NCBI GenBank assembly: GCA_947632625.1
Contig: CANRPZ010000007.1
Location: 1 to 25,227, forward strand
Reading direction: 5' to 3'
Source of the DNA: an uncultured Bacilli bacterium
GTDB taxonomy: Bacteria; Bacillota_I; Bacilli_A; RF39; UBA660
Length of the DNA: 25,227 nucleotides
Positions within the stretch are counted from its first letter, which is position 1. Each line of letters starts with the position of its first letter. Under the pieces are notes generated by a model. The model was not told the origin of the DNA and searched no databases. It saw only the letters and a list, made by a program, of their open reading frames with translations. Shown piece by piece: positions 10,498 to 17,794 of the stretch. The translations under genes were made by a program, and so were the position numbers.

Positions 10498-12210
10498 ATG
10501 TCTAGAACAACATTTATATTAATGGGAATTACTTATTACATTGTTACAATTATAGTAATTATCGTGGTTTTAAATAAATTGAATAAAAAAGAACGCAAAA
10601 AATATGCCGAACTTATTTCCAATTTAGAAAGAGAAAAAAATTTAATTATTTCTGCTTCTATTTTATCAGAACTTAATAAAGTAGAACCTTTAGTAGCAAA
10701 TTCCGATTCTAAAGAATTATATGCGGGGTGGCAACAACGTTTTAAAGAAATAAAAGATGTTGAGGTTCCAAAAATAACCGATGCTTTATTAGAAATCGAA
10801 GAGTTATATAACGAAAAAAATTATAAAGAATTAAAGAAAAAAATTGCCGAGACGGAAATTGATATTTGTTTTGTAAAAACCAAAGCTAATTTTCTACTAG
10901 AAGAAATTAAAGGAATTACATTAAGTGAAGAAAGAAATCGAGATACCATTACGAAATTAAAAGCTTCTTATCGAGAAATATTAAATCGTTATAATACCCA
11001 TCGAGAGGAATATAAACTTATTTCTTCTCCTATTGAACTACAATTTGAAAATGTCGATAAACTATTTAGTGCATTTGAAATTTCGATGGAGAAAAATGCT
11101 TACCAAGAGGTAGGTAAAATTGTAAAAGCTATAGATGATATTGTTGGTAATTTAAAAATTGTAATGGAAGAAGCTCCTAGTATTATTTTGATGGGAAAAA
11201 AATTGATTCCTAATAAAATAAATTCTATTTTAAAAACGAAAGAAAGAATGGAAAAAGAAGGCTATAACCTTGAATACTTAAATATTGATTACAATATTAG
11301 AGAAGCTAATAAAAAAATTGCGGATGTTTTCCAAAGACTAAATGTTTTGAATTTAGAAGATTCCATTTTTGAATTAAAAACGATTTTAGATTTCTTTGAA
11401 TCAAGTGATAATGATTTTGATAAAGAAAGAATAGCCAAAAAAATATTTGAAGATTATTCCCGAACAATTTTAGTAAAAGTTACAAAATTAAATAAAATCA
11501 ATAATAATTTATATCAAAAAATAGATGATATTAAATATAGCTATGATTTAACCAATGAAGATGTAGAAGCGATTGAAGAGATTTCTATAGATTTAAGTTC
11601 TATAAGAGATAAGTATGATGAAATTATCGAATTGCATCGTAGTAAAAAATCTTACTTTGTAAAATTAGGAAAAGATATGGAAAATTTAAATGTTCGCTTA
11701 ACCAAAACGGAAGAAAAGCTAGAGCGAGCCCTACGAACGATTGGTTCTTTAAAAGAGGATGAATTAAGAGCCCGTGAACAATTAGACGAAATTAAAGATC
11801 TTTTAAGAAAAGCCAAAAATCAAATTCGCGACTTTAAGCTTCCAGTAATACCAGAAAATTATTTTGTAGAACTTGCTGAAGCGAGTGAAGGAATAGATGA
11901 AATTATTAAAGTATTGGAAAAGAATCCGATTTCAATAAAGGTATTAAATACGCGGGTAGATACAGCAAGAGATTTGGTCTTTAAAGTATACAATACCTCA
12001 AAAGAAATAATTAAAACAGCTAAAATGGCGGAAATGGCAATTGTTTATGGCAATCGATATCGCATAAATAAAGATGTGGATTTAGGACTTACAAAAGCTG
12101 AAAATGCTTTCTATAAAGGAAACTTTAAAAATGCTTTAGAAAGTGCCATACTAGCAATTAATATAATAGAGCCAGATATCCATAAGCGCTTAATGGAAGA
12201 ATACCAATAG
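10498..12210 (+). CDS. ezrA: Septation ring formation regulator EzrA
   Basis: Membrane-anchored spectrin-like protein that binds FtsZ, limits extra Z-rings and helps position division in Bacilli (family knowledge). Seen: one N-terminal membrane segment (about residues 6-27), then KKERKKY and almost 540 residues of charged, helical coiled-coil sequence. The N-terminal region carries the EzrA-like pattern LIISASILSELNKVEPL...YAGWQQRFKEI. Its length of 570 aa is close to the ~562 aa of B. subtilis EzrA. There is no signal cleavage site and no enzymatic motif. The GNAT gene starts 8 bases after its stop, and the cysteine desulfurase follows, as in related Bacilli. EzrA implies a cell with conventional FtsZ-based division. 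Confidence 0.9.
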   Translation: MSRTTFILMGITYYIVTIIVIIVVLNKLNKKERKKYAELISNLEREKNLIISASILSELNKVEPLVANSDSKELYAGWQQRFKEIKDVEVPKITDALLEIEELYNEKNYKELKKKIAETEIDICFVKTKANFLLEEIKGITLSEERNRDTITKLKASYREILNRYNTHREEYKLISSPIELQFENVDKLFSAFEISMEKNAYQEVGKIVKAIDDIVGNLKIVMEEAPSIILMGKKLIPNKINSILKTKERMEKEGYNLEYLNIDYNIREANKKIADVFQRLNVLNLEDSIFELKTILDFFESSDNDFDKERIAKKIFEDYSRTILVKVTKLNKINNNLYQKIDDIKYSYDLTNEDVEAIEEISIDLSSIRDKYDEIIELHRSKKSYFVKLGKDMENLNVRLTKTEEKLERALRTIGSLKEDELRAREQLDEIKDLLRKAKNQIRDFKLPVIPENYFVELAEASEGIDEIIKVLEKNPISIKVLNTRVDTARDLVFKVYNTSKEIIKTAKMAEMAIVYGNRYRINKDVDLGLTKAENAFYKGNFKNALESAILAINIIEPDIHKRLMEEYQ

Positions 12211-12218
12211 GTGGTACT

Positions 12219-12692
12219 ATGATTTTAAAATTAGGTGATTTTGAAATTTATATTTATGATGCTTCCGATCCAAATCAGCGCCATTTAAAATATGTTTTAA
12301 ACGAAGACGCGGACTTTCGAAAATACGTTACTAAAAAAATAGAGGAAAGATTAAAAGAAACGGATAAAGAAAAAAAAGAATTACAATTTAATTCGTCTTA
12401 TTTAGTAAAATACAATGATGATTTTGTTGGTTATATTCGTTTAGAAGAGTTAAGTAGAGATGGCTCATTAAATATAGAATATGCTGTTTCTAAAGAATTT
12501 CGCCATCAAAATCTTGGAAAAAAAATATTAGTGACCATTAGTGAATATATCTTAAAAAATATCAAAGAGGTTATTTGTTTAAAAGGAGTTATTGAAAAAA
12601 GCAATTATATTAGCCGAAAAATAGCCAAAGAAGCAGGATTTCAAATAGATAAGAGAGATGATTTTTATGTTTATGTTTCAAAAACAAGATAA
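12219..12692 (+). CDS. GNAT family N-acetyltransferase
   Basis: A 157-aa single-domain acetyltransferase of unknown substrate. The acetyl-CoA pyrophosphate-binding motif A is visible as IEYAVSKEFRHQNLGKKIL (about residues 86-104), preceded by the typical strand SYLVKYNDDFVGYIRL. The later segment EKSNYISRKIAKEAGF matches the usual end of the fold, where Asn and the GF turn are common. The Shine-Dalgarno AGGTGGT overlaps the ezrA stop, so it is cotranscribed and probably coupled to ezrA. Its own stop lies in the ribosome binding site of the following cysteine desulfurase gene. This context does not identify the acceptor molecule. Confidence 0.8.
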   Translation: MILKLGDFEIYIYDASDPNQRHLKYVLNEDADFRKYVTKKIEERLKETDKEKKELQFNSSYLVKYNDDFVGYIRLEELSRDGSLNIEYAVSKEFRHQNLGKKILVTISEYILKNIKEVICLKGVIEKSNYISRKIAKEAGFQIDKRDDFYVYVSKTR

Positions 12693-12709
12693 AGAGGTGA
12701 TTCAGTAAT

Positions 12710-13855
12710 ATGATTTATTTAGATTATAGTGCAACAACACCAATTAGTTATGATGTTTTGGACTCTTTTGATAAAGCCAGTAAAGAATTTATAGGCAATC
12801 CTAATTCTTTGCATGGTCTAGGAGTAAAATCTAGAGAACTTATGAATAGTGCTACCAAACAAATTAGTGAATTATTTGGTGTAAATGAATCAGAAATTTT
12901 TTATACGAGTGGTGCAACAGAATCGAATAATATGGCTTTAATAGGAGTCGCTTTTGCTAATCAAAAAAGAGGCAATCATATTATTGTTTCAAAATTAGAA
13001 CATCCTTCTATTTATGGAATTTGTTCTTATTTGGAAAAGTTAGGTTTTGAAATAAGTTACGTGAATCATACTGAAGATGGTTTAGTTGATTTTGAAGATT
13101 TAAAAAGTAAAATGCGTGAGTCTACAATACTCGTTAGTATCTGTGCTGTAAATAGTGAACTTGGGGTAAGACAACCCATTAAGACCATACGTCAAATTAT
13201 AAAAAAAGAGAACCCTAATGTTTATTTTCATAGCGACATGACCCAAGCTTTAGGGAAAATTGCTGTGAATTTAAAAGATGTTGATTTAGCAAGTTTTTCC
13301 ATTCATAAAATCTATGGTCCTAAAGGGATTGGTTTACTTTATAAAAACAATATGGTAAAAATGGCTCCAATTTTGTATGGGTCTTCCAAAAAAGATTTAA
13401 GACCAGGAACACCAGCCGTTGCCTTAATTGCTGCTGCAGCGAAAGCCATTCGTTTAGGAATTCAAGATTTAAGTAGAAAAGAAATCTTTATTCGTAAACT
13501 AAATGAAAAAATAAGAGACGAGGTAAGCCTTCTAGATCAAGTGGTTATTAATAGCACCCAATATTCCATTCCCCATATTTTAAATATTAGTTTGTTAAAT
13601 ATTAAACCAGAAACTTTTATTCATGCTATGGAGGAATATGATATTTATTTAGGAACAAATACGGCTTGTTCAAGTGGAGAAATTTCTTCTTCTGTAATGG
13701 CTTTGTACAATGATAAAAAAAGAGCTTCTACAACGATTCGAATAAGTCTTTCTTATCTTACAACCACAGAAGAAATTACTAGATTTTTAAATTGTTTTCA
13801 AATTGTTTACAAAAAGTTAAATTATTTAATGGAAAATCCAACTGATTATGAATAA
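12710..13855 (+). CDS. Cysteine desulfurase (NifS/IscS-like, NifZ type) supplying sulfur to ThiI
   Basis: Pyridoxal-phosphate enzyme that takes sulfur from cysteine and passes it as a persulfide. Seen: LDYSATTP at the N-terminus; TSGATESNN for cofactor phosphate binding; the Schiff-base lysine K200 in SIHKIYGPKGIG; and the catalytic cysteine C320 in TACSSGE. Its length of 381 aa is normal. The ATG at 12710 follows a strong Shine-Dalgarno AAAGAGGTGA (12691-12700). The gene is followed after 65 bases by thiI, the same pairing as NifZ-ThiI of B. subtilis, where the desulfurase replaces the missing rhodanese domain of ThiI. From this I infer tRNA thiolation as its main job. It is probably transcribed with ezrA and the GNAT gene up to the hairpin at its stop codon. 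Confidence 0.93.
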   Translation: MIYLDYSATTPISYDVLDSFDKASKEFIGNPNSLHGLGVKSRELMNSATKQISELFGVNESEIFYTSGATESNNMALIGVAFANQKRGNHIIVSKLEHPSIYGICSYLEKLGFEISYVNHTEDGLVDFEDLKSKMRESTILVSICAVNSELGVRQPIKTIRQIIKKENPNVYFHSDMTQALGKIAVNLKDVDLASFSIHKIYGPKGIGLLYKNNMVKMAPILYGSSKKDLRPGTPAVALIAAAAKAIRLGIQDLSRKEIFIRKLNEKIRDEVSLLDQVVINSTQYSIPHILNISLLNIKPETFIHAMEEYDIYLGTNTACSSGEISSSVMALYNDKKRASTTIRISLSYLTTTEEITRFLNCFQIVYKKLNYLMENPTDYE

Positions 13856-13879
13856 AACTAGAAAAATTCTTCTAGTTTT
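13854..13879 (+). terminator. Hairpin/terminator after the cysteine desulfurase gene
   Basis: AAAACTAGAA (13854-13863, beginning inside the TAA stop) pairs perfectly with TTCTAGTTTT (13870-13879) across a 6-base loop. The T residues that would form the tail are mostly inside the stem, followed by CTTAT. Strength is uncertain and read-through into thiI is plausible. Confidence 0.5.
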
Positions 13880-13895
13880 CTTATGCATTATAAGA

Positions 13896-13901
13896 TATAA
13901 T
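13896..13901 (+). promoter_or_regulatory. Candidate -10 element for thiI
   Basis: A perfect TATAAT ends 7 bases before the Shine-Dalgarno AGGTGG (13909-13914). No good -35 is visible. If it is used, transcription would begin at about the ribosome binding site, giving a minimal leader. Confidence 0.35.
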
Positions 13902-13920
13902 ACCTTATAGGTGGTTAAAC

Positions 13921-15111
13921 ATGGAAAAATTGATTCTTATTAAATATGGCGAATTAACAACCAAGAAAGACAATATTAATTTGTTTATTCATACATTAAA
14001 ACAAAATATTCAAAAGAAATTAAAAAAGGAAAAAGTAACTATCGAATACGATAAAGGAAGAATGTTTATAAGAGGGTTAGATAATAATTTTGAAACGATT
14101 ATTAATAACCTTAAAGAAATTTTTGGAATTCATGAAATTGTAATTTGCTATGAATTAAATACTTTAGATTTAGAAACGATCCAACAAGAAATTTTAGACC
14201 TTATAAAAGAAAAAGAATTTCAATCTTTTAAAGTTGAAACAAAAAGAAGCAATAAAAATATTACAAAAACAAGTGTTGAGATTAGTAGTGAAATAGGAGC
14301 CTTTTTGCTTAAAAAGAAACCCCAAATAAAAGTAGATGTTCATAACCCAGATTTAACGGTTCATGTAGAACTACGTATGAATGGTACTTACATTTATTTT
14401 GACAAAGAAAGTGGGTTAGGAGGCTATCCAGTCGGTAGTTTAGGGAAAGGCCTATTAATGCTTAGTGGGGGAATTGATTCTCCAGTTGCTGGATATATGG
14501 CAATCAAACGGGGAGTAAAACTAGAAGCACTTTATTTTGAAAGCCCCCCTCATACTAGTATAGAAGCGAAAAACAAAGTCATAAAATTAGCTAAAGAATT
14601 AAGTAAATACAATAATGATATTAAATTGCATGTTATAGGCTTTACCGAAATACAAGAATCGATTTATAAAAATATTCCTCATGAATATTTAATTACGATT
14701 ATGCGACGTATGATGTATCGGATTGCAGAAATTATCGCCCTAAAAAATAATGCCAAAGTACTTATCAATGGCGAATCAATCGGACAAGTAGCCAGTCAAA
14801 CTCTAACGAGTATGAAAGCAATTAATGAGGTTGTAAAAATACCTGTAATAAGACCAGTTGCTTGTTTTGATAAATTAGAAATAATTGCTTTATCTAAAAA
14901 AATAAAAACTTATGAAACAAGTATTTTGCCTTATGAAGATTGTTGCACCATTTTTGTTCCGGAACATCCCGTAATTAATCCAGATCCAAAATTATGTAGC
15001 CTTTATGAAGAAAAAATACCTTATAAAGATTTAATTTATAAGGCTATTAAAAATCATGAGATAATTAAAATTACAAGCGAAGAGAAAAAAAGTTTTGCAG
15101 AATTCTTGTAG
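13921..15111 (+). CDS. thiI: tRNA 4-thiouridine synthase ThiI (short form without rhodanese domain)
   Basis: Adenylates U8 of tRNA and inserts sulfur; in some organisms it also feeds thiazole synthesis. Seen: an N-terminal ferredoxin-like plus THUMP region (about residues 1-170), then the PP-loop ATP pyrophosphatase motif SGGIDSP (residues 182-188), and conserved segments MRRMMYRIAE, INGESIGQVASQT and DCC (C341-C342). The protein stops at 396 aa, so the C-terminal rhodanese domain of the E. coli enzyme is absent, as in Bacillus. Sulfur must therefore come from a partner, and the adjacent cysteine desulfurase is the obvious one. Start ATG 13921 with AGGTGG six bases upstream. It converges on the small DUF1540-like gene, with only 29 bases between the stop codons and no clear terminator. 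Confidence 0.95.
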   Translation: MEKLILIKYGELTTKKDNINLFIHTLKQNIQKKLKKEKVTIEYDKGRMFIRGLDNNFETIINNLKEIFGIHEIVICYELNTLDLETIQQEILDLIKEKEFQSFKVETKRSNKNITKTSVEISSEIGAFLLKKKPQIKVDVHNPDLTVHVELRMNGTYIYFDKESGLGGYPVGSLGKGLLMLSGGIDSPVAGYMAIKRGVKLEALYFESPPHTSIEAKNKVIKLAKELSKYNNDIKLHVIGFTEIQESIYKNIPHEYLITIMRRMMYRIAEIIALKNNAKVLINGESIGQVASQTLTSMKAINEVVKIPVIRPVACFDKLEIIALSKKIKTYETSILPYEDCCTIFVPEHPVINPDPKLCSLYEEKIPYKDLIYKAIKNHEIIKITSEEKKSFAEFL

Positions 15112-15140
15112 GACTTACCCTTGCTTGTGATAATTCGCTT

Positions 15141-15293
15141 TTACTTGTCCATTTTAAAACTAGCACAATTGGCTTTTCCTTTTGGGTTATTAGATACCAT
15201 TATTTTACCTAAAGTACAATAATTTTCTTTATTGTGATAAATACAATTTTCAACTGTGCAAGAAATACATTGATTAAAATAAATATCGTTCAT
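15141..15293 (-). CDS. Small cysteine-rich DUF1540-like protein, 50 aa
   Basis: A 50-codon gene on the minus strand. The ATG (15293-15291) follows AGGTGA on that strand with 8 bases between, a convincing ribosome binding site. The product has five cysteines: C9, C12, C17, C26 and C43. The spacing C12-x4-C17-x8-C26-x16-C43, with VENCIYHN after C12 and NCASF at the last Cys, matches the pattern I know for DUF1540, a small probably metal-binding family found largely in Bacillota, often in sporulating species. Function is unknown. It is divergent from the 66-aa gene (68 bases apart) and convergent with thiI. The fit of the cysteine pattern plus the Shine-Dalgarno makes it real in my view; the family name is less certain. 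Confidence 0.75.
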   Translation of the reverse strand: MNDIYFNQCISCTVENCIYHNKENYCTLGKIMVSNNPKGKANCASFKMDK

Positions 15294-15316
15294 CCTTTTT
15301 CACCTAGTAGTAGTAT

Positions 15317-15345
15317 ACATAAAAAGAAAAAATTTATACATACTA
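15317..15345 (+). promoter_or_regulatory. Possible sporulation-sigma promoter (SigG/SigE-like) for the 66-aa gene
   Basis: ACATA (15317-15321), a 17-base spacer and CATACTA (15339-15345). The -10 fits the SigG pattern CATnnTA, and with the next T also the SigE pattern CATAnnnT. The -35 has one mismatch to the SigG form GHATR. CATACTA is followed after 5 bases by the AGGTGA ribosome binding site, almost the same layout as upstream of gerA. A direct repeat TATACATA (15314-15321 and 15335-15342) lies here. Confidence 0.35.
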
Positions 15346-15361
15346 TAGATAGGTGATTTTT

Positions 15362-15562
15362 ATGCGCAAACACATTAGCGATTATTATAAAAGTTATGAT
15401 GGAAAATATGCAAACAATGTTGAAAAAATCATTCGTGAACAATTTAACGAGTATGGATATAATTTTGATAGTAACCAAAAAAGAGAGATTGACTACGACG
15501 CATTAGTTTCCAAAACCGATTATAAAAATGTCAAAAATTCGTTAGTAGCAAAAGAAAGATAG
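15362..15562 (+). CDS. Small hypothetical protein, 66 aa
   Basis: I do not recognise this family. I chose the ATG at 15362 because AGGTGA (15351-15356) stands 5 bases upstream. A GTG at 15353 lies within that ribosome binding site and is rejected. The product is soluble, charged and probably helical (RKHISDYYKSYDGKYANNVEKIIREQF), with no cysteine, signal peptide or membrane segment. It is divergent from the DUF1540-like gene and ends in its own terminator. A sporulation-type promoter is possible, so a role in spore formation is a guess from context only. Confidence 0.65.
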   Translation: MRKHISDYYKSYDGKYANNVEKIIREQFNEYGYNFDSNQKREIDYDALVSKTDYKNVKNSLVAKER

Positions 15563-15581
15563 CCAAACTTTCTTTTTTTTT
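15551..15581 (+). terminator. Intrinsic terminator after the 66-aa gene
   Basis: AAAGAAAG (15551-15558) pairs with CTTTCTTT (15568-15575) across a 9-base loop containing the TAG stop, followed directly by more T residues up to 15581. Confidence 0.6.
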
Positions 15582-15606
15582 GTATAATATTTATTGAGGT
15601 GTAAAA

Positions 15607-16803
15607 ATGAAAATATTAACAGTCAATGCTGGTAGCTCTTCCTTAAAATTTAATTGTATAGAATTACCAAGCGAAAAAGAATTAATTAGTGGGTATTTTG
15701 AAAAAATTGGCATGAATGGTTCCTTTTATAATATTAAGATCAATGGTGTAAAAACCAAAAAAGAGGTACCATTACAAAATCATGATGATGCCGTTTCTTT
15801 CTTAAAAGAAGAATTACTAACCAATCATATTGTTTCTTCTTTAGAAGAAATTGATGGTGTAGGGCATCGATTAGTACATGGTGGTGATCGTTTTAAAGAA
15901 TCTGTTTTAATTACGGATGAGGTATTACAAGAATGTGAAAAGTTTAATGATTTAGCTCCGCTTCATAATCCAGCTATGCTTTCTTGCATTCGTTCTTTTA
16001 AAAGCGCATTACCAAACACGCCAATGGTAGGTGTTTTTGATACATCTTTCCATCAAACCATACCAGAATTAAAATTTTTATATTCTGTTCCTTACGAATG
16101 GTATAAAAATTATGGAATTCGTAAATATGGATTTCATGGAACAAGTCATAAATATATTACAAAAACAATGCAAAAAATGTTAAACAAAGAAGCAATTAAC
16201 ATGATTTGCTGCCATATTGGTAGTGGAGGTTCTATTTGTTGTATCAAAGAGGGTAAAAGTTATGATACCACAATGGGATTTAGCCCTAATGCCGGACTCA
16301 TGATGGGAACTCGTTCTGGAGATATTGATTACTCTATAATTCCATATTATATGGATAAGACTGGCAAAAGTATTACAGAGGTAGATCATATTTTAAATAA
16401 GGAAAGTGGTTTACTTGGAATTAGTGGAGAATATTCTGACCATCGTGATATTGAAACAGGTATGAATGAAGGTAATGTTAGATGCGTACTTGCAAACGAT
16501 ATGTATATTGATCGTATTGTGGGTTATATTGCAAAATATTTTGTAGAATTGGATGGCAAAGTAGACGCTTTAGTCTTTACAGCAGGTTTAGGAGAAAATG
16601 CTCGCGAATTTAGAGAAAATATTTTAAATAAATTATCTTCCCTAGGCATTTATGTTGACAAAGAAGAAAATAATAAAATTGCAAGCTATTTAGATAAAAA
16701 TGAAGGTTTAATTTCCTCTCCTGAATCTCGTGTACCTGTATATGTTGTGCCAACCAATGAAGAGTTAATGATTGCTTTAGATACTTATAATATTATTAAA
16801 TAG
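15607..16803 (+). CDS. ackA: Acetate kinase
   Basis: Interconverts acetyl phosphate + ADP and acetate + ATP, the substrate-level phosphorylation step of fermentative acetate production. Length 398 aa is typical. Seen: phosphate-binding N7, S10, S12, K14 in NAGSSSLK; GHRLVHGG with the catalytic-site Arg; DTSFHQTIP; YGFHGTSH; the MMGTRSGDID block; and FTAGLGENA near the C-terminus. In the adenosine-binding loop the usual GNG reads GSG (H203-I-G-S206-G). Start ATG 15607 with GAGGTG (15596-15601). A perfect TATAAT at 15583-15588 could be its -10, though no -35 is clear. No phosphotransacetylase gene is nearby. The nrnA ribosome binding site overlaps its stop codon, so the two genes form an operon. 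Confidence 0.97.
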   Translation: MKILTVNAGSSSLKFNCIELPSEKELISGYFEKIGMNGSFYNIKINGVKTKKEVPLQNHDDAVSFLKEELLTNHIVSSLEEIDGVGHRLVHGGDRFKESVLITDEVLQECEKFNDLAPLHNPAMLSCIRSFKSALPNTPMVGVFDTSFHQTIPELKFLYSVPYEWYKNYGIRKYGFHGTSHKYITKTMQKMLNKEAINMICCHIGSGGSICCIKEGKSYDTTMGFSPNAGLMMGTRSGDIDYSIIPYYMDKTGKSITEVDHILNKESGLLGISGEYSDHRDIETGMNEGNVRCVLANDMYIDRIVGYIAKYFVELDGKVDALVFTAGLGENAREFRENILNKLSSLGIYVDKEENNKIASYLDKNEGLISSPESRVPVYVVPTNEELMIALDTYNIIK

Positions 16804-16813
16804 GAGGTGCTTA

Positions 16814-17779
16814 ATGGCTTTGGATACGAGCAAAGAAATTGCTAAAAAGATAAAGAAATATGATTCTATTGTAATTGCAAGACATGTTGGCCCCGATCCA
16901 GATGCCATTGCAAGTCAAATTGCTTTACGAGATGTCATAAAAATGACTTATCCGCAAAAAAAAGTTTTAGCAGTAGGGACATATGTTACCAAATTTAAAT
17001 ATTTTGGAAATTTAGATAAAGAAGAATATAGTAGTATAGAAAATGCTTTATTAATTATTTTAGATGTACCTACACTTGACCGAGTAGATGGTATAGCAGG
17101 ACTAAATTATAAAGAAATAATTAAAATCGACCATCATCCTTGTGAAGAAAAAGTTGGGAATATCGAATTAGTAGACGACACAGCTTCTTCTACTTGTCAA
17201 TTAATTGCTGAACTTATTTTTAAAACAAACCTTAAAATGAACCAAGCAATTGCAAGTAACTTATTTTTAGGTATAGTCTCTGATAGTGATCGTTTTTTAC
17301 TTTCCTATACAACCCCCAAAACATTTAAAATCATTTCCAAACTAATTGATAAATACGATTTAGATTTTACCAATCTTTATCCAAAGTTGTATGAAAGACC
17401 AATGAATGAAATTCGCTTTCATGGTTATTTAGCAGAGCATTTAACTTTAACCGAAAATGGCTTTGCTTATATCAAGATTACTCCTGAAATATTAAAAGAA
17501 TATGGTGTCGATAATGCCACTCCATCGAATATGATTAATGATTTTAATTATATTAAAGAGGTTTTAGCTTGGACGTTTGTAACGTATGATGAAAAAAATG
17601 AAATTTACAAAGTAAATATTCGTAGTCGTGGTCCTATAATTAATACAATAGCAGAACAATATAACGGTGGTGGTCACAAATTTGCAAGTGGAGCAAGATG
17701 TAAAACCGAAACGGAAATTGATGAATTGTTAAAAAATTTAGATTTAGCATGTAAGACTTATAAAGAAAAAAAAGAATGA
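16814..17779 (+). CDS. nrnA: Bifunctional oligoribonuclease / pAp phosphatase NrnA (DHH family)
   Basis: Degrades short oligoribonucleotides to mononucleotides and dephosphorylates 3'-phosphoadenosine-5'-phosphate in Bacilli that lack Orn. The DHH domain shows H24, D28 and D30 in RHVGPDPDA, and D106-H107-H108 in the DHH motif IDHHP. The DHHA1 domain shows GGGH (residues 285-288) in NGGGHKFASGA, which binds the nucleotide. The length of 321 aa matches NrnA. The ATG at 16814 follows AGGAGGTG overlapping the ackA stop, so it is cotranscribed with ackA. Its stop codon lies in a bidirectional hairpin shared with the convergent gerB gene. A c-di-AMP/pApA phosphodiesterase of the same superfamily is possible, but those usually carry extra N-terminal membrane and GGDEF-like domains that are absent here. 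Confidence 0.92.
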   Translation: MALDTSKEIAKKIKKYDSIVIARHVGPDPDAIASQIALRDVIKMTYPQKKVLAVGTYVTKFKYFGNLDKEEYSSIENALLIILDVPTLDRVDGIAGLNYKEIIKIDHHPCEEKVGNIELVDDTASSTCQLIAELIFKTNLKMNQAIASNLFLGIVSDSDRFLLSYTTPKTFKIISKLIDKYDLDFTNLYPKLYERPMNEIRFHGYLAEHLTLTENGFAYIKITPEILKEYGVDNATPSNMINDFNYIKEVLAWTFVTYDEKNEIYKVNIRSRGPIINTIAEQYNGGGHKFASGARCKTETEIDELLKNLDLACKTYKEKKE

Positions 17780-17794
17780 ACGCCATTCTTTTTT
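17768..17794. terminator. Bidirectional terminator between nrnA and gerB
   Basis: AAAAAAGAATG (17768-17778) pairs perfectly with CATTCTTTTTT (17784-17794) around a 5-base loop. The A-run and T-run serve both strands. The stem covers most of the nrnA TGA and the end of the gerB stop codon, so the two converging genes share one compact terminator. Confidence 0.8.

Noticed and set aside
15290..15478. 62-codon open frame on the minus strand, hydrophobic
   Set aside because: It is antisense to the 66-aa gene and overlaps the DUF1540-like start region; it has no convincing ribosome binding site, and its hydrophobicity reflects AT-rich antisense of a Lys/Asn-rich gene.
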